A DNA stretch of 64,000 bases, taken from Urechidicola vernalis. Lineage in GTDB: Bacteria; Bacteroidota; Bacteroidia; Flavobacteriales; Flavobacteriaceae. Below the pieces are notes generated by a model, which had not been told where the DNA came from, made no database searches, and worked only from the letters and a program-made list of their open reading frames with translations. Below are positions 1 through 8,617 of the stretch, piece by piece (the stretch's first letter is position 1; the number at the start of each line of letters is the position of its first letter). Position numbers and translations under genes: made by a program. The stretch lies in the NCBI RefSeq assembly GCF_031846385.1, contig NZ_JAVRHV010000007.1:1-64000 (forward strand), read 5' to 3'.

Positions 1-1
1 C

Positions 2-2950
2 GCTGTAAATGACAATGGTACTCCAGATAACCCAACAGATGATGGAATTGATTATACCCCTTTTGTAAACTATCATGGATTAGATAGTTTTGAATATGAG
101 ATTGAAGATGCAAATGGAGATACTAGCAGAGCTACAGTTTTAATAGAAGTGATTCCTGTGAATGATTTACCGACGGCTGTAGATGATACGCTTACAGTTG
201 ATGAGGATAGTATGGATACTAGAATCAATGTATTAGTGAATGACGACTTTGGAGGAGATGGACCAAATACGGGAGGTATTACATTACCAGAAGGTTCTGT
301 GACAGGTCAAGATGATACCGGTCAGGTGAATCCAACGAGTAATGATGGATTGATAACGGTAGATGACAACGGGACACCAAATGATCCAACAGATGATACG
401 ATATTGTATTCTCCAGCACCAAATTATAATGGGTTAGACGAATTTAATTATGCAATTACCGATGGTAATGGAGATGTAAGTATTGCAACAGTTTATATAA
501 CGGTGAACGCAATTAATGACTTGCCAATAGCAGAAATTGACTTTTTATTAACCGTAGAAGATGCTCCATTAACTACTATAAATGTAACAGAGAATGATGA
601 CTTTGGTGGAGATGGTCCGAGTTCAACTCCAATTACTATTGCAAGCGGTACAAGTTCTGCGGGTGGTGTAATAGCCGTAAATGATAATGGTACTCCAACA
701 GACCCAACAGATGATGGTATAGATTATACACCAATGGCCAACTATTTTGGAAATGATAGTTTTGAATATACAATAACGGATAGTGATGGAGATACATCAA
801 CAACACCAGTGTATTTATACTTAGATGCCGTAAACGATTTACCAATGGCAGAAGATGACAGTGCTACTGTAATTGAGGACAGTGGAATAACTGTTATAGA
901 CGTAACGAGTAATGACGATTTTGGAGGTGATGGTCAAAATTTAGGGTCAATAATAATTGGAATTAGTACTACACCAAATGGTAGTGATATTAGTGTTAAT
1001 AGTAATGGTACACCAGACGATCCATCAGATGATAAGATAGATTATACGCCAGCGTTAGATTTTAACGGTACAGATAGTTTTGATTATACTATTACTGATA
1101 GTGACGGTGACACAAGCACAGCAATAGTTAGGGTGACGGTAACCCCTGTGATTGATGTTAAAAATGATATCATTTTTACAAATGAGGATACGCCAGAAAT
1201 AATTGATATTTTAGGGAATGATAATGATATTTCTAATACCACAACTATAACTGTTATACCACCAGTTGGTGGAGTTGTAGATATCGATACAAATAATACA
1301 CCAACAATTCTAGATGATGTATTTACTTATACTCCAGTAGAAGATTATAATGGATTAGATCTATTTAGTTATGAAGTTTGTGAATCAGGTGATTGCTATT
1401 CTACAGAAGTTTTAATTTCAATAAAACCTAAATTGGACGTTGAGGATGATTTCTATTTAATTAAAACAAATACCATTAATCCATTACCTTTATTTGAAAA
1501 TGATAATGATATTCCGCATGACGGATCTATTGTATTTACAAATCCTGGAAATGGAGTGTTAGTTTATGATGACCGAGGAACTCCAAATAACCCAAGTGAT
1601 GATTTGTTTACATATACACCAAATACTGATTTTGTAGGAGAGGACATGTTAGAATATACAGTTTGTGATGTAGACAATCCATCTTATTGCGAAACAGGTA
1701 CCGTAACAATTTTAGTTGCATATGCGGGTGCGAATGATGATGAAATTGAAGTGGATGAAGATGGTATAGTTGATATTTTCATGCTTCAAAATGATTTAGA
1801 CATTCCTCAAACGGGTCGAATTTCATTTGAAGACCCAACGAGTGGAGTGGTGGAGTTAATGAACAATGGTACAATTGATGATCAAAGAGATGATTATTTT
1901 GTATACAAGCCAAATGTGGATTTCAATGGTTCAGATAGTTTCATGTATACGGTTTGCGATCAAGGAGAATATTGTACTTCTGCGATGGTAAATATTACAG
2001 TTAATCCAATTTTAGATGTAATTGATGATATTGCCGAAACGAATGAGAATTCATCTATAGATATTTCAATATTTGGAAATGATAATGATATTCCAGTAAT
2101 TGGAACTCTTTCGTTGTCAGCACCTAATTTAGGCGTTGCAGAAATAGTGGATAATGGAACTGCGAATGATATATCAGATGATTATGTTAGCTATACGCCA
2201 AATGACGGGCTTTATGGTAATGATTCATTTACGTATACAGTTTGTGACAATAACGGTAACTGCGGAACAGCAATGGTTTCCATATTAATAATCCCAAACA
2301 TTATACTTTCTAATGATCAAGTAGTAACGGAATATGAAACACCGATAGATATATTTATTTTGGACAATGATGAATTTGTTCCAAGCGATGGATTAATAGC
2401 TTTTACAAATCCTTCTAATGGGGTTTTATCAATTAATGATAATAATACTTTAACTGATACTTCTGATGATTTTGTAGAGTATACACCAAATGATAGGTTC
2501 TATGGTTTTGATGAATTTACGTACACCATAACAGATGTGAATGATCCTAATAACTCGGCAACTGCAACGGTAAGTATTGAGGTGTTATTGCCAACTACAT
2601 TCGTTTTACCAAACGAACCAGGAAGTAACAACAAAGGTTTTGGCTTCTCACCAAACGGCGATGGACAGAATGATGTATTACGAATCCACAGTTATAACGG
2701 GGAGGTGTTTATTGAAGAACTGTATCCTAACTTTAGTGTTGAGATCTTTAATAGATGGGGCGATCGCTTGTATGAATATAGCCATACAGGTGGTAGTAAT
2801 ACTCCTCAACCAGGTTGGGATGGAACTTCACAAGGAAAGCGGAATTTAGGTGCCAGAGAAGTATTACCAACAGGAACTTATTTCTATACGGTATTTTTTA
2901 ATGATGGAATTAGAGAGCCTTATTCTGGTTGGATATATTTAAGCAAATAA
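2..2950 (+). CDS. Giant tandem-repeat surface adhesin with T9SS type B sorting domain (5' partial)
   Basis: The frame is open from base 2, so the N-terminus and signal peptide lie upstream; the ATG at 149 is internal. What is visible is one truncated and eight full Ig/cadherin-like modules of roughly 85-115 residues. Each has an Asp pair at its start and a 'YTP..DYNG.D.F.Y' core. Early modules carry 'NDDFGGDG'; later ones carry 'NDNDIP'. The Asp/Asn-rich loops suggest calcium binding. The last ~110 residues match the gliding-motility-associated (type B) C-terminal domain: 'FSPNGDGQND', 'EIFNRWG', 'LPTGTYFY'. The protein is therefore inferred to be exported by the type IX system and anchored or released at the cell surface, like SprB-type adhesins. 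The next gene, 4 bp downstream, is a PorP/SprF homologue, the usual partner of such cargo. The natural ligand is unknown. Confidence 0.88.
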   Translation, partial: AVNDNGTPDNPTDDGIDYTPFVNYHGLDSFEYEIEDANGDTSRATVLIEVIPVNDLPTAVDDTLTVDEDSMDTRINVLVNDDFGGDGPNTGGITLPEGSVTGQDDTGQVNPTSNDGLITVDDNGTPNDPTDDTILYSPAPNYNGLDEFNYAITDGNGDVSIATVYITVNAINDLPIAEIDFLLTVEDAPLTTINVTENDDFGGDGPSSTPITIASGTSSAGGVIAVNDNGTPTDPTDDGIDYTPMANYFGNDSFEYTITDSDGDTSTTPVYLYLDAVNDLPMAEDDSATVIEDSGITVIDVTSNDDFGGDGQNLGSIIIGISTTPNGSDISVNSNGTPDDPSDDKIDYTPALDFNGTDSFDYTITDSDGDTSTAIVRVTVTPVIDVKNDIIFTNEDTPEIIDILGNDNDISNTTTITVIPPVGGVVDIDTNNTPTILDDVFTYTPVEDYNGLDLFSYEVCESGDCYSTEVLISIKPKLDVEDDFYLIKTNTINPLPLFENDNDIPHDGSIVFTNPGNGVLVYDDRGTPNNPSDDLFTYTPNTDFVGEDMLEYTVCDVDNPSYCETGTVTILVAYAGANDDEIEVDEDGIVDIFMLQNDLDIPQTGRISFEDPTSGVVELMNNGTIDDQRDDYFVYKPNVDFNGSDSFMYTVCDQGEYCTSAMVNITVNPILDVIDDIAETNENSSIDISIFGNDNDIPVIGTLSLSAPNLGVAEIVDNGTANDISDDYVSYTPNDGLYGNDSFTYTVCDNNGNCGTAMVSILIIPNIILSNDQVVTEYETPIDIFILDNDEFVPSDGLIAFTNPSNGVLSINDNNTLTDTSDDFVEYTPNDRFYGFDEFTYTITDVNDPNNSATATVSIEVLLPTTFVLPNEPGSNNKGFGFSPNGDGQNDVLRIHSYNGEVFIEELYPNFSVEIFNRWGDRLYEYSHTGGSNTPQPGWDGTSQGKRNLGAREVLPTGTYFYTVFFNDGIREPYSGWIYLSK

Positions 2951-2954
2951 AAGC

Positions 2955-3875
2955 ATGAACAAGAAGATTTTAATATTAAGCGTGTTTGTATTGTTATCTT
3001 TAATTGGATATAGCCAACAAGATGTTCAGTTTACGCAGTATATGTATAATATGAGTGTGATTAACCCTGCCTATACGGGGTCAAGAACCTCGTTGAGTAT
3101 GTCTATGATGGGGCGAACACAATGGAATGGATTGGATGGGGCACCAAGAACTATTTCTGTAGCGGCAAGTGGACCGATTGCAGATAGAATGGGCTTAGGG
3201 GTTACCTTGTTGTCGGATATAATTGGTCCGGTAAAAGAAGAAAGTATTTATGCAGATTACACCTATACCATTAACACTTCTGAAACGGGTAAACTGGCTT
3301 TTGGGGCAAAGTTAGGCGCTACTTTTCAAAAGATAGACTTCTTGTCTTTGAGTTTAGATTTAGAAGGAGACCCTTTAATAGATCGTGATAATTTAAACCA
3401 AACCTATCCTAATTTTGGAGCTGGATTGTTTTATTACACAGAGAAGTTTTACGCAGGATTTTCTATGCCCAACATAATCAAGTCTCGTCATTTCGAGAAA
3501 GAGAATGGTTTTGTTTCTGAGGCTTCAGAAGAAATGCATTTCTTTTTTAATAGTGGTTATGTGTTTGATGTTTCACAAGATATAAAAGTGAGGCCTTCTG
3601 TTATGATGAAGGGTACAGCCAATACGCCAATTTCCATAGATGTTGCTGGAAACTTATTGTTTTATGAAATATTTGAATTGGGAGTTGCTTGGCGCGTAGA
3701 TAGTTCTGTGTCGGGGTTATTTAACTTTGTATTAGGAAAGAATATGCGATTAGGCTATGCTTATGATCATACGCTTTCTAATTTTAGCGCCTACAATTCA
3801 GGTTCACACGAAGTCTTTTTCTTATACGGATTGGAATTCAGAAAGAATACCACAAACTCACAAAGGTTTTTTTAA
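2955..3875 (+). CDS. PorP/SprF family type IX secretion outer membrane protein
   Basis: A 306-residue protein with an N-terminal signal peptide (hydrophobic segment ending 'GYSQQD', about residues 4-21). The family hallmark follows: 'FTQYMYNMSVINPAYTGSRTSLS'-like text around residues 26-46, then 'MGRTQWNGLDGAPRT'. The rest alternates short hydrophobic strands typical of a 14-strand outer membrane barrel. In the family, PorP/SprF proteins are needed for secretion and attachment of cargo carrying type B C-terminal domains, and each is often encoded directly behind its cargo. That is the arrangement here (4 bp gap). The ATG at 2955 is followed at once by the signal peptide. A stand-alone SprF-like function is more likely than core PorP because of this pairing. 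Confidence 0.9.
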   Translation: MNKKILILSVFVLLSLIGYSQQDVQFTQYMYNMSVINPAYTGSRTSLSMSMMGRTQWNGLDGAPRTISVAASGPIADRMGLGVTLLSDIIGPVKEESIYADYTYTINTSETGKLAFGAKLGATFQKIDFLSLSLDLEGDPLIDRDNLNQTYPNFGAGLFYYTEKFYAGFSMPNIIKSRHFEKENGFVSEASEEMHFFFNSGYVFDVSQDIKVRPSVMMKGTANTPISIDVAGNLLFYEIFELGVAWRVDSSVSGLFNFVLGKNMRLGYAYDHTLSNFSAYNSGSHEVFFLYGLEFRKNTTNSQRFF

Positions 3876-4013
3876 GGAATTATTATATAGTTAGTTAGAG
3901 GTTGATTCTTCGAAGAATAGAATAGATTTACTGCTTTAATTTTACCATTTCCTAAACCTTATATATTCTAGAAAAACCGTAAATTCGCAGCCTAATTGTA
4001 TCTAAGGCAAAGA

Positions 4014-7000
4014 ATGAGCACAAAATTCAGAGAATATAAAGGATTGAACCTAACAAATGTTGCAAAAGAAACCCTTAATTTTTGGGAAAAAAACGACATT
4101 TTTCAAAAGAGTATAACTTCGCGCGAAGGAAAAGAACCATACGTGTTTTTTGAAGGGCCTCCGTCTGCAAATGGGCTTCCTGGAATTCACCACGTTATGG
4201 GGCGTGCTATTAAAGATATTTTTTGTCGATATAAAACATTACAGGGATACCAAGTAAAGCGAAAAGCTGGTTGGGATACGCATGGATTACCAATTGAATT
4301 GGGCGTTGAAAAGGAATTGGGAATTACTAAAGAAGATATTGGTACAAAAATCTCTGTTGAAGATTATAACGATGCATGTAGAAAAGCGGTAATGAAATAT
4401 ACCGATGTTTGGGAGAACTTAACCAAACAAATGGGACATTGGGTAGATATGAACGACCCTTATGTTACCTATAAGCCAAAATATATGGAATCTGTTTGGT
4501 GGTTGCTAAAACAATTATACAGCAAAGATTTAATGTATAAGGGATATACTATTCAACCGTATTCTCCTAAGGCAGGTACTGGATTAAGTTCACATGAAAT
4601 TAATCAGCCAGGTGCATATCAAGATGTTACAGATACAACTTTAGTTGCACAGTTTAAGGCGATAAAAGAATCGTTGCCAGCATTCTTGCAAAAATTTGAA
4701 GACGATATTCATTTCTTGGCTTGGACAACTACTCCTTGGACCTTACCATCGAATACAGCCTTAACGGTTGGAAAAAAGATTGATTATGTATTAGTGCAAT
4801 CTTTTAATCAATATACACATAGACCAATTCAGGTAATTTTAGCAAAAGCTTTAGTTGGAAAACAATTCTCGAAAAAATTCTTTAGCGTTGAATCGTTAGA
4901 AGATTTAAGCGATTATAAAGAAAATGATAAGAAAATTCCATATTTCATTGCTGCTGAATTTAAGGGAGCGGATGTATTAGAAGCGAGATATGAACAATTA
5001 TTGCCATATGCTTTACCATATCAAAACCCTGAAAATGCGTTTAGAGTAATTGCAGGTGATTTTGTCACTACCGAAGACGGTACAGGTATTGTACATACGG
5101 CACCTACTTTTGGTGCAGATGATGCCTTGGTTGCAAAACAAGCAGAGCCAGAAGTACCGCCAATGTTAGTATTAGATGAAAATGAGAATCCAGTTCCTTT
5201 AGTTGATTTACAAGGGAAATTCACACATCATATGGGTGAATTTGGTGGAAAGTATGTAAAGAACGAATATTACACGGATGGTGAAGCGCCAGATAGATCA
5301 ATAGATGTTGAATTGGCTATCAAATTAAAAGAAGAGAATAAGGCATTTCACGTTGAAAAATACAAGCATAGTTATCCACATTGTTGGAGAACTGATAAGC
5401 CTATTTTATATTATCCATTAGACTCTTGGTTTATCAAGGTTACCGAAAAGCGAGATAGGATGTTCGAGTTAAACGAAGAAATTAACTGGAAACCAAAATC
5501 AACTGGAGAAGGACGATTTGGAAACTGGTTAAAGAATGCAAACGACTGGAATTTATCTCGTTCACGCTATTGGGGTATTCCATTACCAATTTGGAGAACT
5601 GAAGATGGAACTGAAGAATTAATCATTGGATCTGTTGAGGAGTTGAAGACTGAAATGCAAAAAGCCATAGAGTCAGGCGTTTTAGAAAGCGATATCTATG
5701 CAGATTTTGTTGTTGGAGATATGAGTGAAGAAAACTATGCGAAGTTAGATTTACATAAAAATATTGTAGATCAAATTACCTTAGTTTCTGCTTCTGGAAA
5801 ACCGATGAAACGTGAATCTGATTTAATTGACGTTTGGTTCGATTCTGGTTCAATGCCTTATGCACAATGGCATTACCCTTTTGAAAACAAGGAATTGATT
5901 GATGATAATGAGTTCTTTCCAGCAAACTTTATTGCAGAAGGAGTGGATCAAACCAGAGGTTGGTTCTATACTTTACATGCAATTGGTAGTATGGTATTCG
6001 ATTCTAAGGCATACAAAAATGTTGTGTCAAACGGATTGGTATTAGACAAAGAAGGGAAGAAAATGTCGAAGCGTTTAGGAAATGCTGTAGATCCTTTTGT
6101 AACAATGGAGAAATATGGCCCGGATGCTACACGCTGGTACATGATTTCAAATGCAAATCCTTGGGATAACTTAAAGTTTGATGTTGATGGAATTGATGAA
6201 GTACGTCGTAAGTTTTTCGGAACACTTTACAACACGTATTCATTCTTTAGTTTATATGCCAACTTAGATAGTTTTAATTATTCTGAAGAAGAATTAGCAA
6301 TTGAAGATAGGCCAGAAATAGACCGTTGGATTTTATCCGAATTGAACACATTGATAAGAAAAGTTCAGGATGCATTTGATGATTTTGAACCGACAAAAGC
6401 AACCCGTTTAATTCAATATTTTGTTACTGAGAATTTAAGTAACTGGTTTGTGCGTTTAAGCAGAAGACGTTTTTGGAAAGGAGATTATCAACAAGACAAG
6501 ATTTCTGCATATCAGACCTTATACACTTGTATGTTAACCGTTGCTAAATTAGGTTCGCCTGTAGCACCATTCTTTATGGACGCTTTGTATAAAGATTTAG
6601 TTGCTGTTACGGATAAAGGAGAAGAGTCTATTCACTTAGATGTATTCCCAACATTTAATGAGGCATTGGTTGATAAGGATTTGGAGCGAAAAATGCAAAA
6701 GGCTCAGAAAATATCTTCTATGGTATTGTCGTTAAGAAAGAAGGAGATGATTAAAGTACGTCAGCCATTACAACGTGTTATGATTCCTGTTCTAGATAAT
6801 CAAGATAGAGAGGATATTATAGCGGTTCAGGATTTAATAATTTCTGAAGTAAATGTAAAAGAAATAGAGTTGTTAGATGATGCTTCAAACATTCTAGTTA
6901 AAAATATCAAGCCGAACTTTAAAGTTCTTGGACCAAAGTTTGGAAAAGATATGAGATTGGTTGGATCGGAGATTCAAAAGTTCAGTCAAGAAGATATTAA

Positions 7001-7418
7001 CAAAATAGAAAAAGAGGGTGAAATCGCTATAAAAATTAATGATAATTTTGTAAACTTGTCCGTAGATGAAGTTGAAATTTCATCGCAAGACATTGAGGGT
7101 TGGTTAGTAGCCAATCAGGCAGGTTTAACCGTTGCGCTAGATGTTACAATTTCAGAAGAACTGCGTAAAGAAGGGAATGCTAGAGAGTTAATTAATAGAG
7201 TTCAAAATTTACGTAAAGATTCAGGTTTAGAAGTGACAGATAAAATAAAATTAAGTATTCAACGTAATACTATTTTAGAGGAGGCTGTTAAGACGAATGA
7301 ATCTTACATTAAAAATGAAACACTAACAGATTTATTGCAATTTGTAGATGTAATTGAAGAAGGAGTTGAAGTTGCTTTTGACAATGTTGAAACCAAAATA
7401 TTAATTGAAAAAATTTAG
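4014..7418 (+). CDS. ileS: Isoleucine--tRNA ligase
   Basis: Cytoplasmic class I aminoacyl-tRNA synthetase that charges tRNA-Ile. Seen: the HIGH-type motif as 'GIHHVMGR' near residue 55, the CP1 editing-domain motif 'WTTTPWTLPSN' near residue 237, the class signature 'KMSKRLGN' near residue 683, and an anticodon-binding alpha-helical C-terminal part. The length of 1134 residues suits the longer, eukaryote-like IleRS type common in Bacteroidetes, which lacks the C-terminal zinc ribbon of the short E. coli form. A TTG 18 bp upstream (3996) is also open, but the ATG at 4014 gives the usual 'MSTKF..Y.GLNL' start. A -7-like box TAAATTCG lies at 3980-3987. The order ileS-dksA-lspA suggests one transcript. 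Confidence 0.97.
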   Translation: MSTKFREYKGLNLTNVAKETLNFWEKNDIFQKSITSREGKEPYVFFEGPPSANGLPGIHHVMGRAIKDIFCRYKTLQGYQVKRKAGWDTHGLPIELGVEKELGITKEDIGTKISVEDYNDACRKAVMKYTDVWENLTKQMGHWVDMNDPYVTYKPKYMESVWWLLKQLYSKDLMYKGYTIQPYSPKAGTGLSSHEINQPGAYQDVTDTTLVAQFKAIKESLPAFLQKFEDDIHFLAWTTTPWTLPSNTALTVGKKIDYVLVQSFNQYTHRPIQVILAKALVGKQFSKKFFSVESLEDLSDYKENDKKIPYFIAAEFKGADVLEARYEQLLPYALPYQNPENAFRVIAGDFVTTEDGTGIVHTAPTFGADDALVAKQAEPEVPPMLVLDENENPVPLVDLQGKFTHHMGEFGGKYVKNEYYTDGEAPDRSIDVELAIKLKEENKAFHVEKYKHSYPHCWRTDKPILYYPLDSWFIKVTEKRDRMFELNEEINWKPKSTGEGRFGNWLKNANDWNLSRSRYWGIPLPIWRTEDGTEELIIGSVEELKTEMQKAIESGVLESDIYADFVVGDMSEENYAKLDLHKNIVDQITLVSASGKPMKRESDLIDVWFDSGSMPYAQWHYPFENKELIDDNEFFPANFIAEGVDQTRGWFYTLHAIGSMVFDSKAYKNVVSNGLVLDKEGKKMSKRLGNAVDPFVTMEKYGPDATRWYMISNANPWDNLKFDVDGIDEVRRKFFGTLYNTYSFFSLYANLDSFNYSEEELAIEDRPEIDRWILSELNTLIRKVQDAFDDFEPTKATRLIQYFVTENLSNWFVRLSRRRFWKGDYQQDKISAYQTLYTCMLTVAKLGSPVAPFFMDALYKDLVAVTDKGEESIHLDVFPTFNEALVDKDLERKMQKAQKISSMVLSLRKKEMIKVRQPLQRVMIPVLDNQDREDIIAVQDLIISEVNVKEIELLDDASNILVKNIKPNFKVLGPKFGKDMRLVGSEIQKFSQEDINKIEKEGEIAIKINDNFVNLSVDEVEISSQDIEGWLVANQAGLTVALDVTISEELRKEGNARELINRVQNLRKDSGLEVTDKIKLSIQRNTILEEAVKTNESYIKNETLTDLLQFVDVIEEGVEVAFDNVETKILIEKI

Positions 7419-7423
7419 AAAAC

Positions 7424-7801
7424 ATGAGTGAAATCCCTACTAAATATTCGGACGCAGATTTAGAAGAATTTAAAGAAATAATTCAGGCTAAAATTGCACA
7501 TGCACAAGAAGACTTGGACATTTTAAGAGGTACATTTAAAAACGATAGAAATAACGGAACAGAAGATACTTCACCAACATTTAAGGCTTTTGAAGAAGGC
7601 TCAGAAACAATGAGTAAAGAAGCGAACGTACAGTTGGCAATTCGTCAGGAAAAATTTATTCGCGACTTAAATAATGCTTTATTACGTATTGAAAATAAAA
7701 CATATGGTATTTGCCGTGTAACGGGTAAATTAATTCAGAAAGAGCGTTTAAAATTAGTTCCTCATGCTACGTTAAGCATCGAGGCTAAAAAGATGCAATA
7801 A
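7424..7801 (+). CDS. TraR/DksA family protein with degenerate zinc finger
   Basis: A 125-residue, charged, mostly helical protein. The C-terminal part reads 'YGICRVTGKLIQKERLKLVPHATLS' and aligns by eye with the DksA/TraR C4 zinc-finger segment. Only one of the four expected cysteines is present; the positions where family members carry the others hold Thr or Ser. An N-terminal coiled-coil-like stretch (residues about 10-35 and 60-90) fits DksA architecture. DksA proteins bind the RNA polymerase secondary channel and modulate stringent control; that role is inferred, not visible. It sits 5 bp after ileS and 19 bp before lspA. Flavobacterial homologues at this locus commonly lack the cysteines, to my knowledge, so the loss is probably not a recent mutation. 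Confidence 0.82.
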   Translation: MSEIPTKYSDADLEEFKEIIQAKIAHAQEDLDILRGTFKNDRNNGTEDTSPTFKAFEEGSETMSKEANVQLAIRQEKFIRDLNNALLRIENKTYGICRVTGKLIQKERLKLVPHATLSIEAKKMQ

Positions 7802-7820
7802 TCATTTATACACCTTTGTA

Positions 7821-8492
7821 TTGAAAAAATATATCGCTGTTATTTTCATTATTTTATTGATTGATCAAATCTCTAAAATTTATGTAAAAACGCACTTTTT
7901 CTTAGGAGAAGATCTTCCAATTTTAGGATTGGATTGGGCAAGAATTCAGTTTGTAGAAAATAATGGAATGGCTTGGGGTACCGAGTTTGGCGGAAAAACA
8001 GGGAAATTATTTTTAACATTGTTTAGATTGGTGGCCATTTTCGGAATTGGTTATTGGTTGTGGAGTTCGGTAAAGAAGCATGCACCAAAACTTCTTCTAT
8101 TTGCTATTGCTTTAATTTTTGCAGGAGCCATGGGTAACATTATAGATTCCGTATTTTATGGATTGTTATTTGACGCCTCAGATCCTAGAACAGGGAATTT
8201 AGCCGTATTGTTTGCAGAGAATAATTACGAAGGTCTCTTCTATGGTAAAGTAGTGGATATGTTCTATTTTCCAATAATTAAAAATGGAATGTTTCCAACT
8301 TGGATTCCTTTTGTGGGAGGAGATACATTCACTTTTTTCAATGCTATTTTTAATGTCGCAGACTTTGCTATTTCTTGTGGTGTTGGAATTTTAATTGTGT
8401 TTAATAAACGAGTTTTTCCAAAAGAAGAGTGGGAAAACACAAGTGAGGAAAGAGCAGCGGATAAAAGTTTATTACAGAAACTATTTGGTTAA
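7821..8492 (+). CDS. lspA: Lipoprotein signal peptidase (signal peptidase II)
   Basis: Inner-membrane aspartic protease that cleaves the signal peptide of diacylglyceryl-prolipoproteins. Four membrane segments are visible (about residues 4-14, 62-82, 90-110, 170-195). The two catalytic Asp residues lie in 'GNIIDSVFYG' (~residue 112) and 'FNVADFAIS' (~residue 180), and the conserved 'VENNGMAWG' is near residue 48. At 223 residues it is longer than E. coli LspA (164); the extra part is a loop between the last two motifs, common in Bacteroidetes. The start is TTG at 7821, which begins directly at the first membrane segment; no ATG upstream fits. It is third in an ileS-dksA-lspA set and is followed by a strong hairpin terminator. 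Confidence 0.94.
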   Translation: MKKYIAVIFIILLIDQISKIYVKTHFFLGEDLPILGLDWARIQFVENNGMAWGTEFGGKTGKLFLTLFRLVAIFGIGYWLWSSVKKHAPKLLLFAIALIFAGAMGNIIDSVFYGLLFDASDPRTGNLAVLFAENNYEGLFYGKVVDMFYFPIIKNGMFPTWIPFVGGDTFTFFNAIFNVADFAISCGVGILIVFNKRVFPKEEWENTSEERAADKSLLQKLFG

Positions 8493-8532
8493 ATTTTCAT
8501 GTTGTTTTAATCTGCAAGGATTTATTATAAAG

Positions 8533-8578
8533 AACAGGATTCAATTTTAAGATTTTTCTTAACATTGAATCCTGTTTT
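8533..8578 (+). terminator. Intrinsic terminator after lspA
   Basis: A 13-bp perfect stem (AACAGGATTCAAT at 8533-8545 pairing with 8564-8576) with an 18-nt loop, followed by a T-rich tract. It separates the ileS-dksA-lspA unit from uvrC. Confidence 0.8.
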
Positions 8579-8605
8579 GTTTGTGCTCATAGCTCGGATT
8601 TTTAG

Positions 8606-8613
8606 TAACTTCG
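8606..8613 (+). promoter_or_regulatory. -7 element of uvrC promoter
   Basis: TAACTTCG, one mismatch from the Bacteroidetes -7 consensus TAnnTTTG. A TTTG candidate for the -33 box lies at 8580-8583 (22 nt spacing). Only 4 nt separate the box from the uvrC ATG, which would make the transcript nearly leaderless. Confidence 0.5.
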
Positions 8614-8617
8614 TTCT

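Noticed and set aside
636..845. Minus-strand reading frame inside the adhesin
   Set aside because: It arises from the biased codons of the repeat on the other strand and shows no family features.
1..2500. CRISPR-like direct repeats
   Set aside because: The repeated DNA is in frame, spaced about 250-350 bp and encodes protein modules; there are no short uniform spacers.
149..2950. Gene start at the ATG at 149
   Set aside because: The same frame is open from base 2 and encodes the end of another repeat module, so 149 is internal to a larger gene.
3905..3918. Palindrome ATTCTTCGAAGAAT before ileS as a regulatory site or T-box
   Set aside because: A perfect 14-bp palindrome, but it has no loop, no T-run and no T-box features; T-boxes are not expected in this phylum. 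Left unassigned.
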